Of a stretch of 64,000 nucleotides of DNA, positions 8,779-15,166 are shown in pieces (position 1 is the first letter of the stretch; every line of letters starts with the position of its first letter). The notes beneath the pieces were generated by a model. The model saw only the letters and a program-made list of their open reading frames with translations, had not been told where the DNA came from and ran no database searches. The stretch comes from a virus. The translations under genes were made by a program, and so were the position numbers. The stretch spans positions 1-64,000 of the IMG/VR virus record IMGVR_UViG_3300005518_000004; one strand, written 5' to 3'.

Positions 8779-9014
8779 GACTTGGCGGCGGCTTTCGATT
8801 TGAGTTTGCGCTTTGACTTAGACGTGTTGGCTTGTATGCGTCGAAGCATAGAGGGAATCATCTGGAAGTTGGGGCATAGGAGCAGATTGTTCAAGCGCTG
8901 CAACTCGTCACGAATATCCATAAGGATGGCTAGTTGTATCCACTCTGGGGTAAATCCATCATCCCTTTTCCATAGCCTCCAATCGACATTCTTAGGGCGC
9001 TCCACAAGATTCAT
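8775..9014 (-). CDS. hypothetical protein with basic C-terminus
   Basis: 79 aa from an ATG that overlaps the upstream stop as ATGA. A helical core (WIQLAILMDIRDELQRLNNLLL) is followed by a Lys/Arg/Ser-rich tail (SKSKRKLKSKAAAKS). It is not recognised; the tail suggests nucleic-acid or envelope contact. Confidence 0.5.
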   Translation of the reverse strand: MNLVERPKNVDWRLWKRDDGFTPEWIQLAILMDIRDELQRLNNLLLCPNFQMIPSMLRRIQANTSKSKRKLKSKAAAKS

Positions 9015-9190
9015 ATCGGTGCCCCAGCTTCCTTCAGCAGCCTCTCCACCTTGCCCCCCTTGGACTTCCTCCGACCACGGATCACAAGGTAGACGAATTG
9101 AGGCGTCACCTTGGCCCGCTCGGCGATCTTGGTCATGGTGCCACGATTCGCCGCCTGCCACATCAGCACCTTCATATTAGGGGTCGCCAT
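9011..9190 (-). CDS. small helix-turn-helix DNA-binding protein
   Basis: 59 aa. The segment GTMTKIAERAKVTPQFVYLVIRGRR has the spacing of an XRE/lambda-like helix-turn-helix (helix 2 MTKIAERAKV, recognition helix TPQFVYLVIR). The ATG at 9190 follows the upstream stop by two bases; an ORF extension to 9283 would overlap the preceding gene. It could regulate the glycan cassette, but its target is unknown. Confidence 0.6.
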   Translation of the reverse strand: MATPNMKVLMWQAANRGTMTKIAERAKVTPQFVYLVIRGRRKSKGGKVERLLKEAGAPI

Positions 9191-9192
9191 GA

Positions 9193-9441
9193 TTATCTTC
9201 GTTCTAACGCGAATACAAGGCGCTTCAGGAGGCTGACGGCATGCCAAGCTGGAACATAGTAACGCCATGCTAGATCCTCCCAATCCCAGTTTGGGTCAGA
9301 GCCAGCTGGCGGTATGCCCGTCTCCACATAGCTGTTTATGGCTTCTATCGTCTTTTCGTGAGCGGCAAACTTTGAAGATGTGCCAGCGCCGAATACCTTG
9401 GCCAAATCATCGAATTCAGGTGGTGTAATTTTTTTAGCCAT
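9193..9441 (-). CDS. hypothetical protein, first gene of the glycan cassette
   Basis: 82 aa, acidic and aromatic in the middle (SDPNWDWEDLAWRYYVPAWH). It is not recognised. A promoter with an overlapping palindromic operator lies immediately upstream; the -10 ends ten bases before the ATG, so the transcript would have almost no leader. Confidence 0.55.
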   Translation of the reverse strand: MAKKITPPEFDDLAKVFGAGTSSKFAAHEKTIEAINSYVETGIPPAGSDPNWDWEDLAWRYYVPAWHAVSLLKRLVFALERR

Positions 9442-9444
9442 TGG

Positions 9445-9461
9445 AGGTTTAATTTTAACCT
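9445..9461. promoter_or_regulatory. operator palindrome AGGTT-N7-AACCT, site 1
   Basis: AGGTTTAATTTTAACCT, a 17-bp palindrome with perfect 5-bp arms. It covers the -10 of the glycan-cassette promoter and the stop codon of the small gene upstream. An identical 17-mer occurs at 9593-9609. Confidence 0.6.
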
Positions 9462-9479
9462 ACTTGGAGAAGGTTGCAA
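9452..9479 (-). promoter_or_regulatory. sigma-70-like promoter of the glycan cassette
   Basis: On the minus strand: -35 TTGCAA (9479-9474), 16-bp spacer, -10 TAAAAT (9457-9452). The ATG of the first cassette gene lies at 9441, so transcription would begin only a few bases before it. The -10 lies inside the 17-bp palindrome at 9445-9461. Confidence 0.5.
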
Positions 9480-9591
9480 GCAGGAAAAATATGAACGCTA
9501 GCCAAGACCAAGGGAATCCGGCTCCAAACAGTAGCTCTTTGGAGAACTCCGAGAGCATGTAGAACTCCAAGCGTATTTTTTCCCTGTTCAT
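9460..9591 (-). CDS. small membrane protein
   Basis: 43 aa starting at an ATG placed directly after an operator/promoter. The C-terminal 25 residues (FPWSWLAFIFFLLATF) form one transmembrane helix; the N-terminus is charged. It is not recognised. The ORF is open further upstream, but that would run through the promoter, so the ATG at 9591 is preferred. Confidence 0.5.
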   Translation of the reverse strand: MNREKIRLEFYMLSEFSKELLFGAGFPWSWLAFIFFLLATFSK

Positions 9592-9592
9592 G

Positions 9593-9609
9593 AGGTTTAA
9601 TTTTAACCT
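9593..9609. promoter_or_regulatory. operator palindrome, site 2
   Basis: AGGTTTAATTTTAACCT, identical to the palindrome at 9445-9461 and again covering a -10 element. Confidence 0.6.
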
Positions 9610-9628
9610 ATTGACAATATCCGCGCAA
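9600..9628 (-). promoter_or_regulatory. sigma-70-like promoter of the small membrane-protein gene
   Basis: Minus strand: -35 TTGCGC (9628-9623), 17-bp spacer, -10 TAAAAT (9605-9600) inside a 17-bp palindrome. The ATG is eight bases beyond the -10, so the transcript would be nearly leaderless. Confidence 0.45.
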
Positions 9629-9639
9629 TAGGTTAATTT
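9611..9639 (+). promoter_or_regulatory. plus-strand promoter candidate (antisense direction)
   Basis: Consensus -35 TTGACA (9611-9616), 17-bp spacer, TAATTT (9634-9639). It would transcribe rightward, antisense to the genes at 9717-12412, where I see no rightward gene. It is either an antisense promoter or fortuitous. Confidence 0.3.
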
Positions 9640-9646
9640 TAAACAT
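9630..9646. promoter_or_regulatory. operator palindrome, site 3 (one arm imperfect)
   Basis: AGGTTAATTTTAAACAT, 37 bp from site 2 centre to centre. Five of five bases match in the left arm and four of five in the right. It overlaps the -10 of a plus-strand promoter candidate. Confidence 0.45.
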
Positions 9647-9716
9647 CTGCTTTTCCCAAAGGCAGGTTGCTGATCCTCTGTCACCGTGGCGAGGGGGCTG
9701 ATTCCCACATCCAGTC

Positions 9717-10142
9717 TCAGTCCTCCTCGCCCCTTTTTTCCTCCCGTCTAGTATTCACCAGCTTCCGCTCCACAAATGCCTTCCCCGTCTTGACTGATTT
9801 GGCAATCACCGCCGCCTTCACCCCGTTCTCCAGCAGCAGCTCCCGGCTGAGAGACTTCCGACCTTCTGCTTGTCTTTCGTAAAACACCCAATCCAAGTAG
9901 CGAATCCCCTTCTGCCTCACCTCGCGCTGCAACTCCCCGAGTGCCACCTTCAGCTCCTCCAGCCGCGTCTGGTTCTGCTGGATGAGCGCCGCCAGTATCT
10001 CGGCTTCCTCAAACAGACCAACCACGTAGAGCGCCTTATCCGGGCTCAGAATTTCCCTGGGGTCGGGCAGCTCGTCGTACTTTATGCTGCTTTTGCCCAG
10101 CGCGTCATGATGCTTCCCTCGGTTTTGATCGGCACCCTGCAT
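9717..10142 (-). CDS. hypothetical phage protein, coiled coil
   Basis: About 141 aa; start uncertain. The ATG at 10142 overlaps the end of the polymerase gene by 61 bp; no ATG exists between the polymerase stop and the conserved region, and a GTG about 120 bases further in is an alternative. A coiled-coil segment (about residues 45-75) is followed by SLSRELLLENGVKAAVIAKS and a charged tail. Similar C-terminal patterns occur in small phage genes next to DNA polymerase; function is unknown. Confidence 0.5.
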   Translation of the reverse strand: MQGADQNRGKHHDALGKSSIKYDELPDPREILSPDKALYVVGLFEEAEILAALIQQNQTRLEELKVALGELQREVRQKGIRYLDWVFYERQAEGRKSLSRELLLENGVKAAVIAKSVKTGKAFVERKLVNTRREEKRGEED

Positions 10143-12412
10143 CTCAATTCCCCGCTTTCGTCCACCAGCGCCCGCTCCATCTCCCATCTGCACACCTCCT
10201 CCACTTCCTCCGCCCACTCCGCGTCTACCTCGATCAGCAGCTCATCATGCACCGGCAGCAGCGCCTCCGCGTATACACCGCTTGCCCTGATCCCCTCCAA
10301 CACTCTCTCGACGCGCGCCATCCCGATCTTCATCACGCCGGCGGCAGCGGCCTGGATGGGGAGATTCCCCGCCTGCCTCAACCCCGCGTACTGAACGCGC
10401 TCCAGCTGACTACGGACTTCTGGTACCAGACGGGTGCGCCCAAACATATCCCACACCATCTCGTACCGCCTAGCCCTCCAATGCTGGAGCTGAAAATACT
10501 CCAGCGCGTCTGGGTATAAATTAAACCACTTCTCGATGAATCGCTCGCACCACTCGATGTCCAGCCAGTCAGGCATGGGCAGGCCAGCAGTCGCATACGT
10601 CACCGCCATCAGGTCGTACAACCCGGAGGCAGTTAGCCCATAACAGTTGCTGACTAATTTGCCTTCGACGGTGAAGCGCCTGCGGGGGCCTGCATTGCGG
10701 ATGTCGTAGACCGGCGTCTCCTGGGAAATCGGCACAGGATCTCCTGCCAAGAGACTCCCTGAGCGGCTAAGCGCCTCGTCGTGCCGAGTGTCAGGCGAAA
10801 CCATGGGTAGTCCCTTACTAGCACTGGGTACAACTGAGTGGCAGTCAGTACTTGATTCTTGTAACGCACCCATTTGTTCCGTCGTGTGTTGCTGCCATTT
10901 TCCGAACGTGTCTCTAGCTCTAGATTCCCTGGCGCGTAGTGGCCGTCGTTGTCCTTTCGGCCAATATCCACTCCCCGATATGTCGGGTGCGGCAGATAGC
11001 GCAACATGTACTTTATGAAGTGCTCCGGGCTCTGAAACCTGCACTCGATCCCCCGACCGCCATAGTTGGGCCAACTCGGGCTCCTTGGGTTGGTGCAGCG
11101 CTGCCACATAGCCGAGTAGCGTTCCTGTAATACAAAGGCTCTCGGATCGCGGTATTTGGTCTGTTGGCACTTGCACTGTCGGCTTTTGCCACTTAGGATG
11201 TTGTCCACCGATACTTCCCTCACTACCTCGCAGGCCGTGCAGGTCATTTTCACATGCCTGTATGCCTTCCTCCCCAAGCGGTAAATCTTTGACGCCACCC
11301 GGAGCGTATCGAACGGGATGCTCTCCACGGCCTGTAACAGCAAGTTCAGATCCCTCGGCCACGGCTTGGGATAGGGGGATCTTTCGACCGTCTTGTACCC
11401 AAACTTTATGGTCCGGGGTCGCGGTGAGTCCTTGGTAGGTGATGACTCGCTTGATGCCTTTGTAGATGACTCCTTCATGGCGGACGAACTCCTCTCCGTC
11501 CCATACCATATCATGACATGACACGTTTTGTATAGGAATCAGTCCATGGTTTGTGAGCACCTGCTGCCCATGCGCGATGCATACTCCAAAGTTAATGTTT
11601 TTGCACGGATTACGCTGGGATATCTTGTCCACCTTATCGGGGTCGTCAATCCCAAACGCCCTCATCGCGGTCTCGGTATGGATGTCGCCTCCCGACTCGA
11701 ACACACGTATCATGGCCCGCTCCCGTGCGCGATCCGCCAGCAGCCGCAGCTCTATCTGGGAATAGTCGATGCTAATGAGCCGGCAGCCGGGGCGCGAGAT
11801 AAAGGCTCGGCGGATCATCTGGCCCAGCTTGGTGCGGGTAGGAATATTTTGCAGGTTGGGAAGTTTACTGGCCAGGCGTCCTGTAGACGTCCTAGTAGTG
11901 GGCAGCTGGGTGTGTATGATGCGCAGATCGCCTTCTGCTTTCGCCAGCAGCGGCAGCGCGTCGGCATAAGTGGACTTCAGCTTGGATGCCTCCCTATACT
12001 CCAGTATCTTTGGGATAACGGGATGATCGCGCTTCAGCTTCTCCAGCTGCTTTTTCCCCGTCGATATCCTGAGGCCGCTGGGGGTGCGCTTCAGATCCTT
12101 CCCCTCTCCCAGCTTCAGCGCCTTGAACAGTAGATCGGCTATCTGCTCGGCGGAGTCTACGTTGATGGCGATGTCGTCCCCTGATTCAGCCAAAAACGCG
12201 TTGAGGTAGGCAGGCGGGATATAGGAGGTGATCTCCAGCTCTAGTTCCGCCATCTTCGCCGCCAAGATCTCGCTAAGCTCCCCCAGCCTCTCCACATCAA
12301 TCGCCACCCCCACCTGCATCATGCGGCAGATCTGGGGGATGGGGAGCAGATCGAGGGCACGCACGTTGGCTAAGTCAGGGTGGCCGGGAAGCTCGATGCC
12401 GCCGAATAGCAT
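10082..12412 (-). CDS. polA: DNA polymerase A family, polymerase domain, interrupted by an intein
   Basis: 776 aa unspliced, 464 aa after removal of a 312-residue intein. Motif A is SIDYSQIEL (D216), motif B KNINFG (residues 271-276) is interrupted after V277 and resumes with CYG at 590-592, and motif C is VHDE (721-724). The thumb region is at the N-terminus, but there is no exonuclease domain; that domain is in the gene ending at 12413, in the same frame with only a TAG between. This is probably the phage replicative polymerase. The intein must be removed to rebuild the nucleotide-binding O-helix. The ATG follows the TAG directly and has only a weak ribosome-binding site, suggesting translational coupling or readthrough. 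Confidence 0.92.
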   Translation of the reverse strand: MLFGGIELPGHPDLANVRALDLLPIPQICRMMQVGVAIDVERLGELSEILAAKMAELELEITSYIPPAYLNAFLAESGDDIAINVDSAEQIADLLFKALKLGEGKDLKRTPSGLRISTGKKQLEKLKRDHPVIPKILEYREASKLKSTYADALPLLAKAEGDLRIIHTQLPTTRTSTGRLASKLPNLQNIPTRTKLGQMIRRAFISRPGCRLISIDYSQIELRLLADRARERAMIRVFESGGDIHTETAMRAFGIDDPDKVDKISQRNPCKNINFGVCIAHGQQVLTNHGLIPIQNVSCHDMVWDGEEFVRHEGVIYKGIKRVITYQGLTATPDHKVWVQDGRKIPLSQAVAEGSELAVTGRGEHPVRYAPGGVKDLPLGEEGIQACENDLHGLRGSEGSIGGQHPKWQKPTVQVPTDQIPRSESLCITGTLLGYVAALHQPKEPELAQLWRSGDRVQVSEPGALHKVHVALSAAPDISGSGYWPKGQRRPLRARESRARDTFGKWQQHTTEQMGALQESSTDCHSVVPSASKGLPMVSPDTRHDEALSRSGSLLAGDPVPISQETPVYDIRNAGPRRRFTVEGKLVSNCYGLTASGLYDLMAVTYATAGLPMPDWLDIEWCERFIEKWFNLYPDALEYFQLQHWRARRYEMVWDMFGRTRLVPEVRSQLERVQYAGLRQAGNLPIQAAAAGVMKIGMARVERVLEGIRASGVYAEALLPVHDELLIEVDAEWAEEVEEVCRWEMERALVDESGELRCRVPIKTEGSIMTRWAKAA
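10646..11581 (-). mobile_element. intein in the motif B (O-helix) of DNA polymerase A
   Basis: Residues 278-589 of the polymerase ORF. Block A begins CIAHGQQVLTNHGLIPI with nucleophile Cys278; block B is GLTATPDHKV with TxxH (332-335); block F is PVYDIRNAGPRRRFTV; block G ends KLVSN with terminal Asn589, followed by Cys590 as the +1 extein residue. Block F usually has His in GPRHRF; here it is Arg, and the penultimate residue is Ser instead of His, so splicing may be slow or need a test. The middle of the in-frame translation (about residues 355-560) matches no intein endonuclease and is the shadow of a different-frame gene. Confidence 0.85.
10654..11514 (-). CDS. homing-endonuclease-like (HNH family) gene nested out of frame in the intein
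   Basis: 286 aa from the ATG at 11514 (another ATG at 11478), in the +1 frame relative to the polymerase. A zinc-ribbon (CTAC at about residue 91, CKC near 113) is followed by YSAMWQRCTNP, NYGGRGIECRF, a VDIGRKDNDGHYAPGNLELET block and NGSNTRRNK. This order matches the GGRGI/IDRxDNxGxYxPxNCRW family of phage HNH-type endonucleases. Its TAG stop lies eight bases before the end of the intein coding region. It presumably makes the mobile element active for homing, independently of protein splicing. The first 40 residues are the out-of-frame reading of the intein N-terminal blocks, so the true start may be later. Confidence 0.7.
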   Translation of the reverse strand: MIWYGTERSSSAMKESSTKASSESSPTKDSPRPRTIKFGYKTVERSPYPKPWPRDLNLLLQAVESIPFDTLRVASKIYRLGRKAYRHVKMTCTACEVVREVSVDNILSGKSRQCKCQQTKYRDPRAFVLQERYSAMWQRCTNPRSPSWPNYGGRGIECRFQSPEHFIKYMLRYLPHPTYRGVDIGRKDNDGHYAPGNLELETRSENGSNTRRNKWVRYKNQVLTATQLYPVLVRDYPWFRLTLGTTRRLAAQGVSWQEILCRFPRRRRSTTSAMQAPAGASPSKAN

Positions 12413-13750
12413 CTACTGATCCCAATCTTCTACCGGCACTTCCACCGCCAGCTGCTGGTCCATCCACGTCCCTACTCGCCCCGTCACGTCGGCATCCCTA
12501 CACCCATACTCCACGACTTCCTCCAGCGGCACATGCCCAATCCCAGGCCTCGGCACCTCCCCGCATACTTCTACCAACTCATCAGTCACCAGCCCCGCCG
12601 CCTCCGCCCGCTCCCAGATGTCATAGTCAGGCTTGTGGGCGTGCTTGATGATCCTGGCGATGTCACGCTCCATCGCCGTACGCCTATAGGTGATCTTGAG
12701 CTTGGTTTTGAGCTGCGTCTCCTGCCGCTCCCGGTTATCGCTCGCCCAGTCCCATGCCCTCGACAGCCACTCCACCATGCGGGCGCGGGAGTAGGGCATC
12801 ACCAGATCCTCCCAGGACTTCATCCGAATGCCGAATAGCCGCCACCCTAGCGCCTTCAAGCCTTGTGGTAGGTTGCCTCGGTGATACGCCTCTTGCATGG
12901 TGTCACGGAACTTGAACCCGGTAATCCCCATTTGCTCTAACCAGTAAAGGTCGTGTGGAGCATTGTGTAGGACGAGCCCTTCATAGTGCTTGATGTAGCC
13001 CTTGAACCATTCAAGCATTTTTGGCTCATTCAGAATCATGAATCCGAAGTTGGGGGATTGGGAAAACTGTAGCGAATAAGCGCCTTCTGCCGTGTTTTCT
13101 GTATCTACCGCCAGCCAACCTGACTGCCCGTATGCTGCTGCGAGCGGCGCATGGGTTAAAAGAGAGTATTGTGCATACCGAATACCATTAGGCGGCACCC
13201 ACTTCTCCCTCCGCCACTGACCCATGCGCTCAAAATCCTGTATGAGCGGTATCATGAGGCTGGTCTGATGCAACCCCGCAGCCGGATGGTAGCTGGGCCA
13301 CACCCACCCCTCCCACGCCCCTAACACGCTTCTGGCATGTTGCTTCTCCAGCCAGAGCGGTATCCCATGGTCCTTGTCTAGCTCAATCTCAGGCACTAGC
13401 TTGCACGCGGTCGCCCCCAATGGCACAATCACCCTAGGCCTGCACCTGGCTACCTCCTCTGCCAGCCAGTACCGCGCACACGCCGACATCTGGGCCTCGG
13501 TAGGCTTGGCATTAGATGCTCCTAACCGACACTTAAGTACGTTGGTGATGCGGACCTGGGACCTATCGAGGCCTGCTAAGGGCAGATACAGCCCATCCAG
13601 CTCCACTCCCGCATCTCCCACAAACACCCGCTGCCTCCTGTCCTCTTCCTTCCCCGGCTTCTCCCCAATCAGTAGGTAGTCACAGGGCTCGGGGCCGGAT
13701 GGGTGGACGAAGCGGCAGTTGGGATCGCAGGCGGAGCAGCGGCTAACCAT
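12413..13750 (-). CDS. uracil-DNA glycosylase / DnaQ-type 3'-5' exonuclease fusion
   Basis: 445 aa from an ATG in a TGATG overlap (a TTG lies one codon earlier). Residues 1-175 are a UDG-superfamily domain: GEKPGKEED (29-37), FVGDAGVEL, and SYHPAA (153-158); Cys5, Cys8, Cys91 and Cys103 could hold the Fe-S cluster of family 4/5 enzymes. Residues 205-445 are a polymerase-type proofreading exonuclease with Exo I DTE (216-218), Exo II NAPHD (263-267) and Exo III YGCRD (415-419), all catalytic acids present. The stop is a TAG directly followed, in the same frame, by the polymerase ATG. A UDG-like domain at the N-terminus of a phage Pol I has precedent in SPO1-like phages. Confidence 0.85.
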   Translation of the reverse strand: MVSRCSACDPNCRFVHPSGPEPCDYLLIGEKPGKEEDRRQRVFVGDAGVELDGLYLPLAGLDRSQVRITNVLKCRLGASNAKPTEAQMSACARYWLAEEVARCRPRVIVPLGATACKLVPEIELDKDHGIPLWLEKQHARSVLGAWEGWVWPSYHPAAGLHQTSLMIPLIQDFERMGQWRREKWVPPNGIRYAQYSLLTHAPLAAAYGQSGWLAVDTENTAEGAYSLQFSQSPNFGFMILNEPKMLEWFKGYIKHYEGLVLHNAPHDLYWLEQMGITGFKFRDTMQEAYHRGNLPQGLKALGWRLFGIRMKSWEDLVMPYSRARMVEWLSRAWDWASDNRERQETQLKTKLKITYRRTAMERDIARIIKHAHKPDYDIWERAEAAGLVTDELVEVCGEVPRPGIGHVPLEEVVEYGCRDADVTGRVGTWMDQQLAVEVPVEDWDQ

Positions 13751-13935
13751 CAATCCCTACTAGCGCGCAATAACTCACAGCCACTGTCATAACCAGCCTG
13801 ATAAACAGAATCCAGCAAATCCACTACTTCCTCTACCATGCTTCTAGTCCATCCACCAGACTTCCGCAAATAAGCTACCAACCTGCCTTCTCTATACACG
13901 CTAAACCCCTCAGGCATCGCTATCAGATCGTACAT
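13750..13935 (-). CDS. hypothetical small protein
   Basis: 61 aa (MYDLIAMPEGFSVYREGRLV at the start), a short beta segment followed by an amphipathic helix. It is not recognised. It overlaps the HTH gene upstream by 26 bp and the UDG gene by one base, and is likely a translated operon member. Confidence 0.5.
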   Translation of the reverse strand: MYDLIAMPEGFSVYREGRLVAYLRKSGGWTRSMVEEVVDLLDSVYQAGYDSGCELLRASRD

Positions 13936-14158
13936 ATCCCCCCTCCGCTTTCAACTCCTCTAATCCCTGCCGCTCCACCCGCATCTTCTCTGCTGCCTCC
14001 ACCACCTTGGGATCGCGCCTAGCCCGCTTGATACTGGATATCGCCTGCTGCCGCGATACGTCCCATGCCTTGGCAATAGCGTCAAAAGTGTCTCCGCGAT
14101 TCCGCCTCCACAGCATATCCACGCGGCGATTGAAGTGGTAGAGCTGGAGCCAGGTCAA
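13910..14158 (-). CDS. small helix-turn-helix protein
   Basis: 82 aa, strongly basic. Residues 25-45 (FDAIAKAWDVSRQQAISSI) read as a helix-turn-helix; the C-terminal part is a charged helix. It is probably a DNA-binding accessory protein of the replication operon. The ATG forms an ATGA overlap with the ERCC4 nuclease stop. Confidence 0.55.
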   Translation of the reverse strand: MTWLQLYHFNRRVDMLWRRNRGDTFDAIAKAWDVSRQQAISSIKRARRDPKVVEAAEKMRVERQGLEELKAEGGYVRSDSDA

Positions 14159-14886
14159 CGATTAAGCGCCTCTACGATCTTCTTCGCCCCCACCTTACCC
14201 ACCGCCCCCTTGATCAGCCAGTCCTTCTCGGTCGCCATCACCATCTCCCGAACGCTCCCAAACTTCTTCGCTACTTCCCGCGCTCGCTGATCCAGCCCAG
14301 GCAACTGTAGCGCTACCTTCTCCACTAGGCTGACTCTACGCGGCACCAAGCTCATTCGTCTCCCCTGCTGCCCGTCTGCCGGCGCATAAACCATGTCATG
14401 AGCCTTGTGCTTGGCCCACTCCTTATCCGTCCACCACCGGTATAGGTCCACTATCTGCCATACTGACTCGCGCGGTGAAGCAGTGCGCCGATATACAACC
14501 CCAGCAAGAAGCTCCAGAGTTGTGAGATAGGCATCCACAGCCCGGTAATGAATGCCACGACCATGATTGCGGGACCAAGTACCGTTGTTGATCTCCAGTT
14601 CACCGTCTTCTCCAGGTCGCCATATCCCCTCCACAATCAGATAGCAGTAGTCGTACTGTTCAGCCATCCCCGGCAGCTGATGCCCCGACAGCCGCTTTGA
14701 CTGCATGGAGGCAACCAGATCGTGTATGGTTTTGCGCTCGACGACAACCGCGCATTCCCCATTCGGCCCATGCCCCACAAAATCTGCATCCCCGTAGTCG
14801 AGCTTGGAGCGCTGGGGCCGGATACCAAACGGCTCGAATAGCCTAGCAAGCTCCCAAGAACCGGTCCGATAATCAAGACGGATCAC
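14155..14886 (-). CDS. ERCC4/XPF-type nuclease with helix-hairpin-helix
   Basis: 243 aa from a GTG in a GTGA overlap; an ATG at 14904 is an alternative. It contains DYGDADF (30-36) and the nuclease motif VERKTIHD (ERKxxxD, 49-56), the signature of the XPF/ERCC4 structure-specific endonuclease fold. The C-terminus (about residues 195-243) has a tandem helix-hairpin-helix (LPGLDQRAREVAKKFGS, GAVGKVGAKKIVEAL) that would bind branched DNA. A role in processing replication or recombination junctions is likely. Its neighbours are the recombination ATPase and nuclease genes. Confidence 0.82.
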   Translation of the reverse strand: MIRLDYRTGSWELARLFEPFGIRPQRSKLDYGDADFVGHGPNGECAVVVERKTIHDLVASMQSKRLSGHQLPGMAEQYDYCYLIVEGIWRPGEDGELEINNGTWSRNHGRGIHYRAVDAYLTTLELLAGVVYRRTASPRESVWQIVDLYRWWTDKEWAKHKAHDMVYAPADGQQGRRMSLVPRRVSLVEKVALQLPGLDQRAREVAKKFGSVREMVMATEKDWLIKGAVGKVGAKKIVEALNR

Positions 14887-15164
14887 TGAGTAGTATTGAA
14901 CCAAGGCAGGGCATCCTCGGCTTCCATCTGCCTTCTACGCTCCTCCGCCAGCTCCTGCTCCGCTTGGTACTCACGCTCTATGATCGTTTGCAGGTGATCG
15001 GAGAAGCTGCCCTCCGGTCGGCGGATATCCACCTTCTCATCCACGATGATCACGCTATTCCCCGTAGCCTCCAGCTTAGCCATGTCGGCGGCTGCTAATG
15101 GATCATCAGCGTCAACTACAGTTTCAAACTCCGTTGTCCGCGTCACCCGTATTAGATACTCCAT
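14883..15164 (-). CDS. hypothetical protein
   Basis: 93 aa. A beta-rich N-terminus (EYLIRVTRTTEFETVV, with DADDPLAAADMAKLE) is followed by a long charged helix and a C-terminal DALPWFNTTQ. The N-terminal pattern resembles small DpnD/PcfM-like domains, but this is not firm. The ATG at 15164 is three bases after the stop of the ATPase gene. Confidence 0.5.
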   Translation of the reverse strand: MEYLIRVTRTTEFETVVDADDPLAAADMAKLEATGNSVIIVDEKVDIRRPEGSFSDHLQTIIEREYQAEQELAEERRRQMEAEDALPWFNTTQ

Positions 15165-15166
15165 AT

